Shown: one piece after another, positions 13,475 to 22,822 of the stretch
How positions within the stretch are numbered: the first letter of the stretch is position 1
Layout of the letters: each line of letters starts with the position of its first letter
NCBI GenBank assembly: GCA_013399855.1
Contig: VXAY01002120.1
Coordinates: forward strand, 289-64,288
Direction: 5' to 3'
DNA: 64,000 nucleotides
Source of the DNA: Oxyruncus cristatus
Lineage: Eukaryota > Chordata > Aves > Passeriformes > Cotingidae
Program-made: the position numbers and the translations under genes
Notes under the pieces: generated by a model
The model's input: only the letters and a program-made list of their open reading frames with translations
Told to the model about the DNA's origin: nothing
Database searches by the model: none

Positions 13475-13595
13475 TTTGCTTGCTATATCCTGAAGTCAGA
13501 GATGTCTCTGTGTTTGGCACAGGTAATACTTGGAGCTCTTCCAGACTGAGGAACAGCCAGAGAGACAAAATAGGGTGAAAGTGTCTCAAGAATCT

Positions 13596-13660
13596 CTGTG
13601 TGTGCGTGTGTGCGTGTGTGTGTGTGTGTGTGTGTCTGTGTCTGTGTCTGTGTGTGTGTC
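13596..13660. repeat. (TG)n microsatellite
   Basis: Dinucleotide TG repeat with occasional TC and GC interruptions. The Cys/Val-rich ORF across it is an artefact. Confidence 0.95.
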
Positions 13661-13697
13661 TACATGCACATGAATGTGGGTATTTGGAGGTTTAGTA

Positions 13698-14561
13698 CAT
13701 CTGCATGGTTGAATATACAGAACTGTAAAGTTGAGGTTACTTCAGGCCACTTACAAGCAAATCAGCTCCCAGTAGTTATTTTGGATTCCAAAAGTCAGGC
13801 TGTGGAAACCAGTAAAGTGCATGTACAAAGCTACTTCAACACTAGCTCTTTGCAGGTTGTCGTGAATGAGTGTTTTAAGGTCTCTTAAAGAATCACTGGC
13901 AAAGGTATTGGGCAAACCAGCTTTAATATTTAAAATGAAAGCATGACAAAACTGGTTGGCATTGTTCACTCTACAACTTTCTAGATAGTTAAAACACACA
14001 GAAGGAAGCAAACAAAAGTCCAAAATCAATCAATCCAAACTAGAACAAACCCAAAACTATCTATGTGGAGGCTGGAGAGGGGTTGGAGGGAGGAAGGGGA
14101 AGGCAGAGGGTAAACGATAGGAAAGGGTGAGGATAAAAAAGGAATATAGAGGATCCTCCTGTTGGGTCACAAGGTTCAGAGTATATCCCCATGACTGGCA
14201 GTTACGCCTGAAGTCCTAGCAGCGTTTCAAAACTTAAACAGTACTCAAACTGAGCAGCATTTACTCTTAACAACACTTAGCACTAACAGCACTTAATTGA
14301 TAAGTTAAACAATTTAGCAAAGGATTCATATAGAATTTACTATAACACAACAGTAACTTACTTACAGGCCTAACTTAAAAATCTAAAGTACTTTAAGAGA
14401 GCAGTCTTCCTAGCACATTTACTATAGCATATTCACACTTGCATGCACACAGGTATAAACAGTGCCTACAGAGTATGCCTGTGAAAAATTACTCTTGAAT
14501 TCAGTGAAATACTGAGAGTTGAGCCTTGAGGAGTGGAAATATTAATATTAACCCGGGATCC
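13698..14561 (-). repeat. Direct repeat unit, copy 1 (864 bp)
   Basis: Nearly identical to 14761-15622, starting at CATCTGCA and ending at GGATCC. By eye I found only about eight single-base differences, a 5-bp indel near 14302 and a 6-bp indel near 14541. It probably derives from an LTR plus flank: on the minus strand it holds a pyrimidine-rich stretch, ATTAAAGCTGG and ACACTCATTCACGACAACCT. Confidence 0.92.
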
Positions 14562-14760
14562 ATAATCGTTTGGTGCTGGTCCTGCAGTATAGCAAACTTG
14601 AGAATTGGCTGGCTCTGCGAACAGGGAGATTCCTGGTCGCAGCCTGCTGTATTTTAGGAAAGCTAAAAGTGTCTCACTTTGGACCATTGTTTATAGGGTC
14701 ACAAGACAGTTATCTTTAGTCATAGTAATTTACCATCCTGGCCTCAATTCAGGTTGGTAA

Positions 14761-15622
14761 CATCTGCACGGTTGAATACACAGAACTGTAAAGTTGAGGT
14801 TACTTCAGGCCACTTACAAGCAAATCAGCTCCCAGTAGTTATTTTGGATTCCAAAAGTCAGGCTGTGGAAACCAGTAAAGTGCATGTACAAAGCTACTTC
14901 AACACTAGCTCTTTGCAGGTTGTCGTGAATGAGTGTTTTAAGGTCTCCTAAAAAATCACTGGCAAAGGTATCAGCAAACCAGCTTTAATATTTAAAATGA
15001 AAGCATGACAAAACTGGTTGGCATTGTTCACTCTACAACTTTCTAGATAGTTAAAACACACAGAAGGAAGCAAACAAAAGTCCAAAATCAATCAATCCAA
15101 ACTAGAACAAACCCAAAACTATCTATGTGGAGGCTGGAGAGGGGTTGGAGGGAGGAAGGGGAAGGCAGAGGGTAAACGATAGGAAAGGGTGAGGATAAAA
15201 AAGGAATATAGAGGATCCTCCTGTTGGGTCACAAGGTTCAGAGTATATCCCCATGACTGGCAGTTACGCCTGAAGTCCTAGCAGCGTTTCAAAACTTAAA
15301 CAGTACTCAAACTGAGCAGCATTTACTCTTAACAACACTTAGCACTAACAGCACTTAATTGATAACCTAAGTTAAACAATTTAGCAAAGGATTCATATAG
15401 AATTTACTATAACACAACAGTAACTTACTTACAGGCCTAACTTAAAAATCTAAAGTACTTTAAGAGAGCAGTCTTCCTAGCACATTTACTATAGCATATT
15501 CACACTTGCATGCACACAGGTATAAACAGTGCCTACAAAGTATGCCTGTGAAAAATTACTCTTGAATTCAGTGAAATACTGAGAGTTGAGCCTTGAGGAG
15601 TGGAAATATTACCCCAGGATCC
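14761..15622 (-). repeat. Direct repeat unit, copy 2 (862 bp)
   Basis: Second copy of the unit at 13698-14561, offset 1,063 bp and separated from it by 199 bp of LTR-family sequence. It carries 5 extra bases near 15365 (CTAAG-type insertion). High identity points to a recent duplication, a young LTR pair, gene conversion, or an assembly duplication. Confidence 0.92.
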
Positions 15623-15668
15623 AGGTTGTCATGAGTTAGTGTTTTAAGGTCGCTTAAAGAATCATTGA
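15623..15668 (-). repeat. Third, partial copy of the repeat unit
   Basis: These 46 bases match 13853-13899 inside the unit (GTTTTAAGGTC, CTTAAAGAATCA) with several differences. The partial copy abuts copy 2 directly and is more diverged than copies 1 and 2 are from each other. Confidence 0.75.
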
Positions 15669-15940
15669 ACTTTCTTTGAAAGTTCATTGTGCTGCCTGTG
15701 TTGTTATTCGGGCAAGACAAAGAAATTTCTAAGGCTGTCCTTTAAAAAAAAGGTCATCAGACAGCACAAGTTCCTGGGGACAGACTGTTTCTGATAAGCT
15801 TAAGAGGGGTTCAGCCCAGTGCTTTTTGTCAAGGCAAAGGCCTAGGGAGCATTTTTGAGATCATGTGTGACCTGGGTGGTGGGTGGGTGGTGTACCACCA
15901 AAATCCACCCTGTGACTTAAGTCACTTCTCTTGCACCATA

Positions 15941-16170
15941 GAGTGGTGGTCTGGTTGCCTTTTGCCTCTATGCCTATAAACAGAGATTTATCATGTTCCA
16001 ATTTTAAATTGAGGGAAATTTTCAATCAGGTTACCTAAACATTTTGTTTTAAGACTGCTTTGAACATGATGGAACAATATTACATGCAAGGAGGTCTGTG
16101 TGGCAGTGCTACTTGTCTTGCTAGTATACACACTCTAACATATAAAACAATACTCAACAATAAGCATAAT
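15941..16170. other. ERV 3' internal sequence, unassigned
   Basis: AT-rich sequence between the LTR copy A and the env-like remnant. By position it should be the end of env and the polypurine tract of the minus-strand ERV, but I could read no clear frame. Confidence 0.4.
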
Positions 16171-16560
16171 CTAACAGAAATCAGCAAAATTACAATAGGG
16201 TGGAACATTAGATGTAGAATTCCTGCTGTGGTTAGTGATCACCTTAACAAAATGTCCCACAAGTGATACTCTCCATTTCTCGGCATGCTTTCCAAGACAC
16301 AGTGTATTTCTTCTGTGTTGTGATGAACAGTGATTAGAGTCCTGTGTCCATTGTTTCAGATGTGTTCCATCAGTTGACACAGGTCTTGGTGCTGCAGTAA
16401 TTTTTTTCACCAGTGCAAGGTTCATTCCAATGGGGACGGGCTGTACATCTTGGTAGGATGTGTATGTAGACCATAGCAATTCATGAGTCGTGGCAGGAGC
16501 TGAATAGTTGAAGTTGCATCCCCTAATTTTGGAAAAACTTCAAACAGAAATTTTTGAGTG
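16171..16560 (-). pseudogene. Env-like 3' region of ERV, copy A
   Basis: The minus strand is clearly homologous to 18891-19480. The shared short block TLITVHHNTEEIHC here corresponds to TLLTVHHVVEEIH there, and the DNA shares a GATGAACAGT stretch. An ORF of about 100 codons exists on the minus strand, but the homologous reading moves between frames and has stops. I infer an Env transmembrane-subunit origin because it lies just upstream of an LTR and the other copy is followed by a hydrophobic run. It could instead be another 3' ERV gene. It is broken and non-functional. Confidence 0.42.
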
Positions 16561-16589
16561 ATTGCTTATTTCTATAAACCTAATGAACG

Positions 16590-16655
16590 TTTCTTAGATC
16601 ACAGTGTGGTCTCGGGTGGAGCTGGTGGCAGGGCACTACCACACAGGTCACTTGA
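16590..16655 (-). mobile_element. Possible further fragment of the same LTR family
   Basis: The string TTAGATCACAGTGTGGTCT followed by CACTACCACACAGGTCACTT resembles 23570-23640 and 15860-15930 (the start of the LTR on the minus strand). The match is short and degenerate. Confidence 0.25.
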
Positions 16656-16760
16656 AAACAAACTTATCTTTCTATTTTTTACTTTTATTTCCACAGACAA
16701 CAAAAGAAAAATTGCTGGAAGTGCTCTAAGTCATTCAGCTTTAAAAAGTCTAGACCCATT

Positions 16761-16912
16761 GTATTGAATCTGGCTGAGCTGCAGTCCATTTCCTCATTGT
16801 AACCCTCACAGTGCTACGCTTTGCACTGGTAGCTAGATGGGTGTTGAAACACACCAGTGTTTTGACTACTGCTGAACAGGGCTGGCACAGCATCAGAACT
16901 GTAACATTCCTT
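16761..16912 (+). mobile_element. 5' start of an avian LTR of a second family
   Basis: Begins TGTATTGAATCTGGCTGAGC and includes ACACACCAGTGTTTTGACTA, CTGCTGAACAGGGCTGGCAC and ACAGCATCAGAACTG. This is the opening part of a common bird LTR type. The minus strand of 27045-27606 carries the same landmarks (TTTTGGCTACTGCCAAGCAG). It is cut off by the CR1 fragment that follows. Confidence 0.5.
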
Positions 16913-16914
16913 CT

Positions 16915-17555
16915 GGGAGGGTGGAGAATGGTGCTTGGTCCAGTTGGCATCCAGTCACTAGTGGTGTTCCCTGGGGATGAGTGTTGGGCCCAGTCCTGTT
17001 TAATATCTTTATGGATGATCTGGATGAGGAAACTGAGTCTACCATCAGCAAATCTGCAGATGACACCAAGTTGGGGGGCAGTGTCGATTTGCTGGAAGGC
17101 AGGAGAGCTCTGCAGAGGGACCTGGACAGGCTGGATAGATGGGCTGAATCCAAGGGAATGGGATTCAACAAGGCCAAGTGCCGAGTCCTGCACTTTGGCC
17201 ACAGGAACCCCCTGCAGCGCTACAGGCTGGGCACAGAGTGGCTGGAGAGCAGCCAGGCAGAAAGGGGCCTGGGAGTTTGGATTGACAGGACACTGAACAT
17301 GAGCCAGCAGTGTGCCCAGGTGGGCAAGAAGGCCAATGGCATCCTGGCCTGGATCAGGAACAGTGTGGCCAGCAGGAGCAGGGAAGTGAATCTTCCCCTG
17401 TGCTCAGCACTGGTGAGGCCACACCTGGAGTGCTGTGTCCAGTTCTGGGCCCCTCAGTTCAGGAAGGATATTGAGGTGCTGGAGTGTATCCAGAGAAGGG
17501 CCAAGAGGCTGGACTGAGGAAACTGAAGAACAAGCCCTGTGAGGAGAAGCTGAAA
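16915..17555 (+). mobile_element. CR1 LINE internal fragment (reverse transcriptase end)
   Basis: Encodes the C-terminal half of a CR1 reverse transcriptase and stops shortly after the ORF2 end, at about AAGCCCTGTGAGGAGAAG. The typical CR1 3' UTR and terminal octamers are missing. CR1 copies normally keep the 3' end, so this copy was cut at its 3' side after insertion, probably by the sequence that follows at 17560. Confidence 0.9.
16981..17517 (+). pseudogene. CR1 ORF2 reverse transcriptase, C-terminal 178 codons, open
   Basis: An uninterrupted frame of 178 codons. In order: [17 protein letters not shown] (near residues 1-17, start overlapping the motif), the RT active-site block SADDTKLGG (residues about 25-33; the two Asp are kept, the usual Phe before ADD is Ser), [12 protein letters not shown] (thumb start), [43 protein letters not shown] and CVQFWAPQF. 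The natural stop follows RRAKRLD. The listed ATG is internal; the family ORF extends upstream, where the frame here is shifted. Known role of the family: target-primed reverse transcription of LINE RNA. The fragment lacks the endonuclease and fingers, so it cannot act. Confidence 0.88.
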
Positions 17556-17590
17556 GAAAACTGGAGCAGAATCAGTGCGAGGCCAAGGGT

Positions 17591-17839
17591 TTGGAGGCTG
17601 AGAAGAGGTGGCTGAAGGAGGAGGAGCAGAGGTGGTGGGAGTGGGATGAGTTCAAAGATCAGGTGCAGGTACTAATGGAGCAGCTGAAGATCATCAAGGC
17701 TCATCTGGAGCAAATGCAGGAGCAGCTAAAAGCAGCGAAAGCTGGACCTGGTGACCATGTTCTGGAGGTGGGAAAATCACCAACCCCCCTCATTAAAGGG
17801 CAGAAGGAGTGTGAGAAAACTGCATTTGTATCTCACTAG
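17591..17839 (+). CDS. Unidentified acidic/basic coiled-coil ORF
   Basis: 82 codons, starting just after the truncated CR1. Residues 1-50 are charged and heptad-like (EAEKRWLKEEEQRWWEWDE, then QVLMEQLKIIKAHLEQMQEQ), a strong coiled-coil look, followed by a low-complexity KAAKAGPG linker. The open frame continues upstream of the ATG to about 17560. It lies between retroelement pieces and downstream of an LTR start (16761) in the same orientation, so the N-terminal part of an ERV gag is the most economical guess. I do not recognise the family. Confidence 0.35.
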   Translation: MEAEKRWLKEEEQRWWEWDEFKDQVQVLMEQLKIIKAHLEQMQEQLKAAKAGPGDHVLEVGKSPTPLIKGQKECEKTAFVSH

Positions 17840-18248
17840 ATATCTCAAGTGGGTCGAATCAACCAATCTGGAAGGAGGGAGAGGAGGAGGGACCAAGTCA
17901 GGCCTGCAGCCTCGTGGTAGTGTTGGAAGTCATGTGGCTGGCCTGTCCATCAAAAGCATGCCTGGTAGCCTGTTAATGAAATGCTTCTCCTTGGTTGTAT
18001 GTTACTCCTGTGAACCTTTTTGCCAAAATGCTTACTTTTTCACCAAAAGAAGTTTCTTGGGAGAAAGTCTGTGGCTTTTTCTCTTCACATGAACACAAGA
18101 TATTAAGAACCAAAGGTGTGAAAAAGTTCATTGAGGACTCTTAGAGTCTTAAATACAAGTAAAATGACTGTGCAGCATGTAGCTTGGACCTGGGGCTTTT
18201 CAGTGGTACCTCCATGGCATCATCCAGGAGCTCCAGGGGAGTAACCCT

Positions 18249-18866
18249 ATGTTCTTTTCTTGGCAGTTGGTCATTCCAGAGGAGTCAGTGTGGAGGCAGG
18301 TGCTGCAGCACATGCACTTCAACCCCCCGGACGCCAGCCTGAGGAGTTCCACATGGGCTGGGATTGATGCTAAGGACCTTGCAGGAAAAGGCTGGCATTA
18401 TGTGATGGAAACCTACAATGAACCCGCATGGGATGTGCTGCTGGCAAAGTAAGAATGGGGAGCCAAGCTGGAAATGCGACAGATGAGCCTGGAAGGCGAT
18501 GAGCTCAGTGTGCCCAAGATGTCCTGGGTCCTGGTGATGCAGGAGGATGAGGTGATGGAGATGCTGCAAAGCACAGGTACACAGCACTCGGTGGCTCAGA
18601 TGGTGCTTAATGACTACCTCTCTTGCAGTCGTGCCATGTGTCAACTCTATGTCCATGGGCAGCATCTCACCCACTATACCCTCTACACCTCCTCCCTGAC
18701 TGTAGTAGACTTCGCAAGATCAAAATGCTTGGAAAAATCAGTATCTGTTGGTAATTGGTTTCAGAAAACTTCAGCCCCAGCATTGCTGCCTTCTGCAAAA
18801 AAACCACATTCCATACTAGAACAGCAAACTAGTAGGATGCACTACTACAATTCATCCCATGACTAA
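18249..18866 (+). pseudogene. Unidentified ORF, one frame with a single TAA
   Basis: One reading frame of about 205 codons is broken only by TAA at 18450-18452. Features: WRQVLQHMHFNPPDASLR, then GKGWHYVMETYNEPAWD, then (after the stop) MSLEGDELSVPKMSWVLV, QHSVAQMVLNDYLSCS and YVHGQHLTHYTLYTSS. The DNA from 18280 to 18690 is clearly richer in GC than its neighbours, as expected for a once-coding stretch. The start is preceded by a TTCTTTTCTTGGCAG acceptor-like sequence, and the stop overlaps a GTAAG donor-like sequence. Candidates are a retroviral gag piece of the plus-strand element, or a captured host exon or processed pseudogene. I cannot choose. Confidence 0.4.
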
Positions 18867-18890
18867 AGTCAGCTTCTCTGGGCCACTACA
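18825..18890 (-). mobile_element. Truncated 3' LTR (copy B) of the minus-strand ERV
   Basis: On the minus strand this begins TGTAGTGGCCCAGAGAAGCT. It matches the start of the 5' LTR at 23657 (TGTAGAGGCCCAGAGAAGCT) and the GTGCATCC block. The match stops near 18825, where the unidentified ORF region begins. A purine-rich GGAGTGGGG directly precedes it on the minus strand, a plausible polypurine tract. Confidence 0.65.
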
Positions 18891-19480
18891 CCCCACTCCA
18901 TGGCTCAAAGATTGATATGGACTTGGTAATTTCTGGAAAAGAAAAAAGAAGATAAAGATGGGGAGAGGGACAAAAGGATAGAGGGACAAATACATTCTGT
19001 AAGCTGTCTATGAGTTTTGGGGATAATCTCTCTATAATTCTACACAACTTAATGTAGATTACCAAAAGGAAAAACAATTGATTACCAAAATGATTACCAA
19101 AAGGAAAAGCAGAGAAATTAATATTAAATGAACAATCACAGGGTGCTACATTTAGTTAAAAAAATCCCTGCTGCTCTTGGTGACCACCCAAACAAAATGT
19201 CTCACCAATGATGTTCTCCATTTTTTTCACGTATTTCACCACTCAGTGGATTTCTTCCACAACATGATGAACAGTAAGCAGTGTCTTTTGTCCACTCGCT
19301 TGTTCTTGCTTCAACAGTTGCCTTATGTCCTGCTGTTCCAGCACCTTTTCCACCAGTGTGAGGTTTATACCAGTGGTTAAAAGGTGAGGTAGAAAGGCTG
19401 GGATCAGGGTTTAGTCAGATTTCAGCAAATGCTAATAGGTAACTGGAGCGATAATTAAAATTGCAACCCTCTATTTGAAC
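18891..19480 (-). pseudogene. Env-like 3' region of ERV, copy B
   Basis: Minus strand, just upstream of the 3' LTR copy B. One frame reads LVEKVLEQQDIRQLLKQEQ, then VHHVVEEIH, a stop, and KKMENIIGET. After more stops comes a hydrophobic stretch (FFLLVIYIKLC) near 19050. A helical/heptad region followed by a membrane-anchor-like run next to the 3' LTR fits an Env transmembrane subunit, but I see no furin site or fusion peptide. Its homologue is at 16171-16560. Stops make it non-functional. Confidence 0.45.
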
Positions 19481-20342
19481 AAATTAATAAACACAAATGT
19501 TAAAGTGATAACTCGTGTCTACAATAGGGTTGTTTATGAGTACAAAATCAAAAAGAGTTCTGATACAGACACATCCATTGGGCCCATATTCTATGCTCCA
19601 AGGGGTAGAGAACAGCTCCACTGTGATTTTATCCTGACAAAATGATTTGGTATAAGGTTATATAAAAGCAAGATGTTTTGTTAAAATAAAAAATTGTGGG
19701 TTTGTTGTTGGTGGGGTCATAAGTGACATTAACTAGTTACTACCATGAGTGGACTTCCCTTTCAAATTTAACTCCTTTATTTCAGGTTATCCTTTGAATT
19801 TCAGTGGACAAATTGCTTTCTCCCCCTTTATTATTGCTGCCACAGTAAATTGCACCCAGATGTAATAAACACATGTGGTGCAGAATGTTCTATAGTTACC
19901 ATACCAGTTAGGATAAATAGAGAAGTGAGGGTCTCCAGTCTCTGGGCTGAGCTTGTTGATGTGTGAACCAAAGTTGGCTCATGCTGATGATGATCCCACC
20001 TGCAAGAAGGATAAGCTTTCCTTCAATGGTTAACTTGATCTTCTGTGGGGTTGTGCTGGAATAATTCCTGGTATCAGTCCTGGAAAAAGAAAACAGTACA
20101 AGTCTCTGTGGGGTTTGTCCGGAGCCTTAGTGGCTCAGACTAGTAACAAAAGTCCTTTTTTTCCCACTCAAAGTATCTCTGTTATGTCTCTTTAAATGCA
20201 GTCAAGTTGAGTGGTAAGGATTTCTTTGGTCCATCATGGCCAGTTTGGCCTTGACATTTCTCAGATGGAATCTCAACTTCATGAAGTGCTTGTTACATCG
20301 CTGTTCCTGCCTCCCCCACCTTTTTGGAGGGTTCTCCTATAA
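19481..20342 (-). other. ERV internal region, no readable frame
   Basis: This lies between the RT fragment and the env-like region of the minus-strand ERV. A complete pol would need RT palm, RNase H and integrase here, about 2.5 kb. Only 0.86 kb is present and I see none of those motifs, so most of pol has been deleted. A hydrophobic LILLAGGIIIS run occurs on the minus strand near 19990-20030. Confidence 0.45.
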
Positions 20343-20573
20343 TTATAGAGTTGTCCTCCATGAGTTAGATGCTCTCTTAAGTTGAACTACCACTTCTGCA
20401 AAACCTAGTACAGCAGTGATTAAAGACACAGTATTAGCGTTCAACTGCCCATAATAAACAGTAAGGCATGACTGTCTGTTTGGCTCTTTCACTGGCCACA
20501 CAGGAGAAGGGGAGTGTGACTGAGTGACAGTACCTCTTTTCTTCATATCTGTTACCACCCCATCAGTGTCCAA
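20343..20573 (-). pseudogene. ERV Pol fragment, reverse transcriptase fingers
   Basis: The ORF on the minus strand contains SPSPVWPVKEPN and then LTVYYGQLNANT. These match the retroviral RT fingers pattern (S-P-x-x-P-V...K-P...x-V-D-Y-R-x-L-N). At the D-Y-R position this copy reads Y-Y-G. The spacing and wording suggest a spuma/ERV-L-like or class III pol rather than a gammaretroviral one. There is no palm domain with the YxDD box downstream, so the gene is truncated by deletion. Confidence 0.7.
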
Positions 20574-20757
20574 GTGTCTGATTTACTGTGGCTGTTGGGC
20601 TTGCAATATTGGGTACTGCAATTGTTAGTGGTGTCAAATAATTTAGAACTTTCCACTGTGCGCCGCAGCAAACATCCAGCACCAGCAATGCTTCAGTCAG
20701 GGAGTGCAGGCACTGCATGGAGCAAGCACACTGAAGCTTCTGAATTTCTTTTAGGGT

Positions 20758-21363
20758 TCAGGTTAATGTTTGATCAGAAGGACCACACACTGCTACCCAG
20801 CAAACACCATGTTCTATAGTCCAGAACACTGAAACCCAAAATGTTTTCATTGTGACCTGCTGTGATTCCAATCTCCTAATTGCTGTTCTCTGTTTACTAA
20901 CTGTTCCAGTGAAACCCATCCTTCTGCCATAGCTAATTAGCTCCTGACCTATCCCCCTCACCACCACGTAAAGGGTCTTTCCTGGTTCCCATGTCTTCCT
21001 CTCTGCAGGGTTAACACTCGCTCCAAGCTGTCCTGAAATTGTACCACATGGTGGTTTTTTCACATCCAGCAAACCTCTAGTCAGGGGAGACACCGTATTT
21101 TGATTGGCAACCAGTGAGACAGGTGAGGGCTATCCTGGAACCCACTGTCTGTCATTTACCAATTGCAAACATGCTGACTTCTGTACACCCTGCATCACGT
21201 GATCTATACTCAGGGTCTTGAGCCTAACTGGATCAATGCTCTCTAAAGGACACAAACTTCCTGTCCAACAAGCAGCCCTCTGAGTTAAAGACCACGGTTC
21301 TCTCTGGTCATCCACTGTTAAAAACACTCCTGGCCCCCCTTGGGCTGCTGCCTCAGACAACAT
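20758..21363 (-). pseudogene. ERV gag-pro-pol junction ORFs, unassigned
   Basis: Two minus-strand ORFs (21363-21130, 77 codons; 21093-20758, 111 codons) lie between the gag-like ORF and the RT fragment. The second contains RKTWEPGKTLYVVVRGIGQE and a Gly/Arg-rich stretch. I see no D-T/S-G protease box. By position they should be the protease or the gag-pol linker of the ERV. Family not recognised. Confidence 0.4.
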
Positions 21364-21594
21364 GATTCAATTACCACCTATCAGAGGCACCTTCTGAACA
21401 TACTCAGTTTCTTATGCCCCGGAAAGTCTGCTGTACTTTTCCTGGAACTTTGCCATCTCAGCCAGCATATATGGCACTGTTTTAGTAAGTTTGCTGGCCC
21501 TGACCCTCCATAGAATGTTTCAACTTTAATGACAGGTTGTAATGTTATCTCCTTATCACCAGATGACGATGTAAATGTTAAGTCTCGGGTTTTG

Positions 21595-22191
21595 TCAGGG
21601 TAATAGACCCACGTGCATAGTGCAACTGTCTTCCAGCTCCTTTATTGGATACAAAAAGTCAGAGTTATGAGACTGTATTTCTGTAAATGGTTCAGATTCT
21701 AAATTCTGCAGTTCCTCCCGTGACATTTTCTCTCTCTCATACGCATCCCAAAGCTCTGCCTGAAGCCTCCAAGTAGCGACACGCTCAGCAACAAACTCCT
21801 CGGCCTGCAGCCTACGCTCCTCTTCCCGATTACACTCAGCAACAAGCAAAGCCTCAGCTTGCAGCCTGCTGACCTTTTCCTGACTGCACTCAGTGACAAG
21901 CAAAGCCTCTGCCTGTAGCCTGCTCTCCTTTTCACAATCGTGCTTGGCAACAAACAGCCCCCTTGCCTTCTTGTTAGCATACCTCTTCTTTTGGGCAGTA
22001 GTTAAAGCCACTTCCAAAACTGCACACAAAACTGCTTTACCTTTCCCCTTCCGTACCTTTTGTTCACTTAACACCACATTTATCTGTTTAACCACACTGT
22101 CAGAGTTATACCAATTTCCATTTGCCCATTCCGGGCCCTGGGGCAGTTGCACAAGCATTGTATTCTCCCAGCTTTTACGAAATTGGGACAT
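21595..22191 (-). pseudogene. Gag-like ORF with tandem coiled-coil repeats
   Basis: 198 codons, open. Residues 1-60 hold WENTMLVQLPQGPEWANGNW and a basic KVRKGKGKAV segment; residues 75-100 are basic (KKRYANKKARG). From about residue 85 a unit of 17-18 residues built on (S/R)RLQAEALLV-EC is repeated about three times, then becomes RLQAEEFVAERV and RLQAELWDAYERE. It follows the LTR and primer-binding-like site on the same strand, the place of gag. The frame upstream (22402-22175) is also open and may be part of the same gene through a frame change. I see no zinc knuckle. Gag identity is inferred from position. Confidence 0.5.
21781..21945 (-). repeat. Tandem 51-54-bp repeat inside the gag-like ORF
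   Basis: Units begin at 21781, 21832 and 21886 with (A/G)C(A/G)CTCAG(C/T)(A/G)ACAA and share CTGCAGCCT-like cores. Unit lengths 51 and 54 are multiples of three, so the repeats keep the reading frame. Confidence 0.8.
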
Positions 22192-22331
22192 TTCCTGGAC
22201 AGTCTTGGCTTACAGCTGCACAGGTCCCTCCTGGCTGTAAACAGCCAGTCGACCACTTCCCAGCACTTCCTGCCTGGAACTCATGGGTAGAGTGGTGGTA
22301 TTTTAAAGGGACCCCTTCAACCACAGCATAC

Positions 22332-22346
22332 TGTTCGTGACACCAA
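22332..22346 (-). promoter_or_regulatory. Primer-binding-like site of minus-strand ERV
   Basis: The minus strand reads TGGTGTCACGAACAG a few bases after the CACA end of the LTR. TGGTGTCA is the opening of tRNA-primed binding sites in many ERVs. I did not assign a tRNA. Confidence 0.5.
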
Positions 22347-22349
22347 AAA

Positions 22350-22771
22350 TGTGCAGACCCACTCTTAAGGGGAAGAAAGAACTCAGATTTGTAAATGCTC
22401 ATTGGTCAAAATGAATGACAGAAGTCAGGGGTCTGCAAACAATCATAATGTTCAATTAATAAATTACACACTTATCATGGAAATTGGTGTGTTAGTCCCC
22501 GACCTACTATATAAGCACGTAGCAGTGGATTTTGGATAAAGGGGCAGGGTGAGAGGGAAGAGAGGAATTAAAGAGAGATGAATTAAAGAAAGAGAGAGAG
22601 AGAAATTAAACAGGGAGACAAGAAGGAAAGAAAAGACAAGAAGGAAAGAAAAAAGAAGAGGAGAGAGAGGAGAGGAGAGGAGAAAGGAGAAAGGAGAAAG
22701 AAGAGGAAATGGAAAGGAGAAAGGAAAGGAAATGGAAAAGAAAGAAAAAGAGAAAGAAAAGAAAGAAAAAG

Positions 22772-22822
<51 letters not shown>

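Larger units (their letters stand above)
13698..15940 (-). mobile_element. LTR (copy A) of the minus-strand ERV, enlarged by an internal duplication
   Basis: On the minus strand the part from 15940 to 15669 matches the start of the LTR at 23657, including the GCTTATCA, TTCTTGCCTGAATAACAAC-like and GAACTTTCAAA blocks. The short stretch 14562-14760 matches the LTR at 23270-23350 (TTTAGTCATAG, TTTATAGG, CAATTTGAGTTGGTA-like). Between and beyond these lie two copies of an 862-864-bp unit that the other LTR lacks. The unit's minus strand has an ATTAAAGC polyadenylation-like signal, then a CACTCATTCACGACAACCT stretch that looks like an LTR 3' end. Nested LTRs are therefore likely. Confidence 0.6.

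Noticed and set aside
13598..13888. Cys/Val-rich ORF
   Set aside because: It translates the TG microsatellite and then the repeat unit, which recurs as an ORF at 14754-14951 only because the DNA is duplicated.
16750..17296. Other-frame ORFs (150, 161 and 94 codons) over the CR1 fragment
   Set aside because: The 16981-17517 frame carries the RT motifs; the others are shadows. Part of the 161-codon frame is the shifted upstream CR1 reading.
22508..22516. TATATAAGC box as a promoter
   Set aside because: It lies inside the LTR but on the strand opposite to the ERV, so it is not that element's TATA box; no other support.
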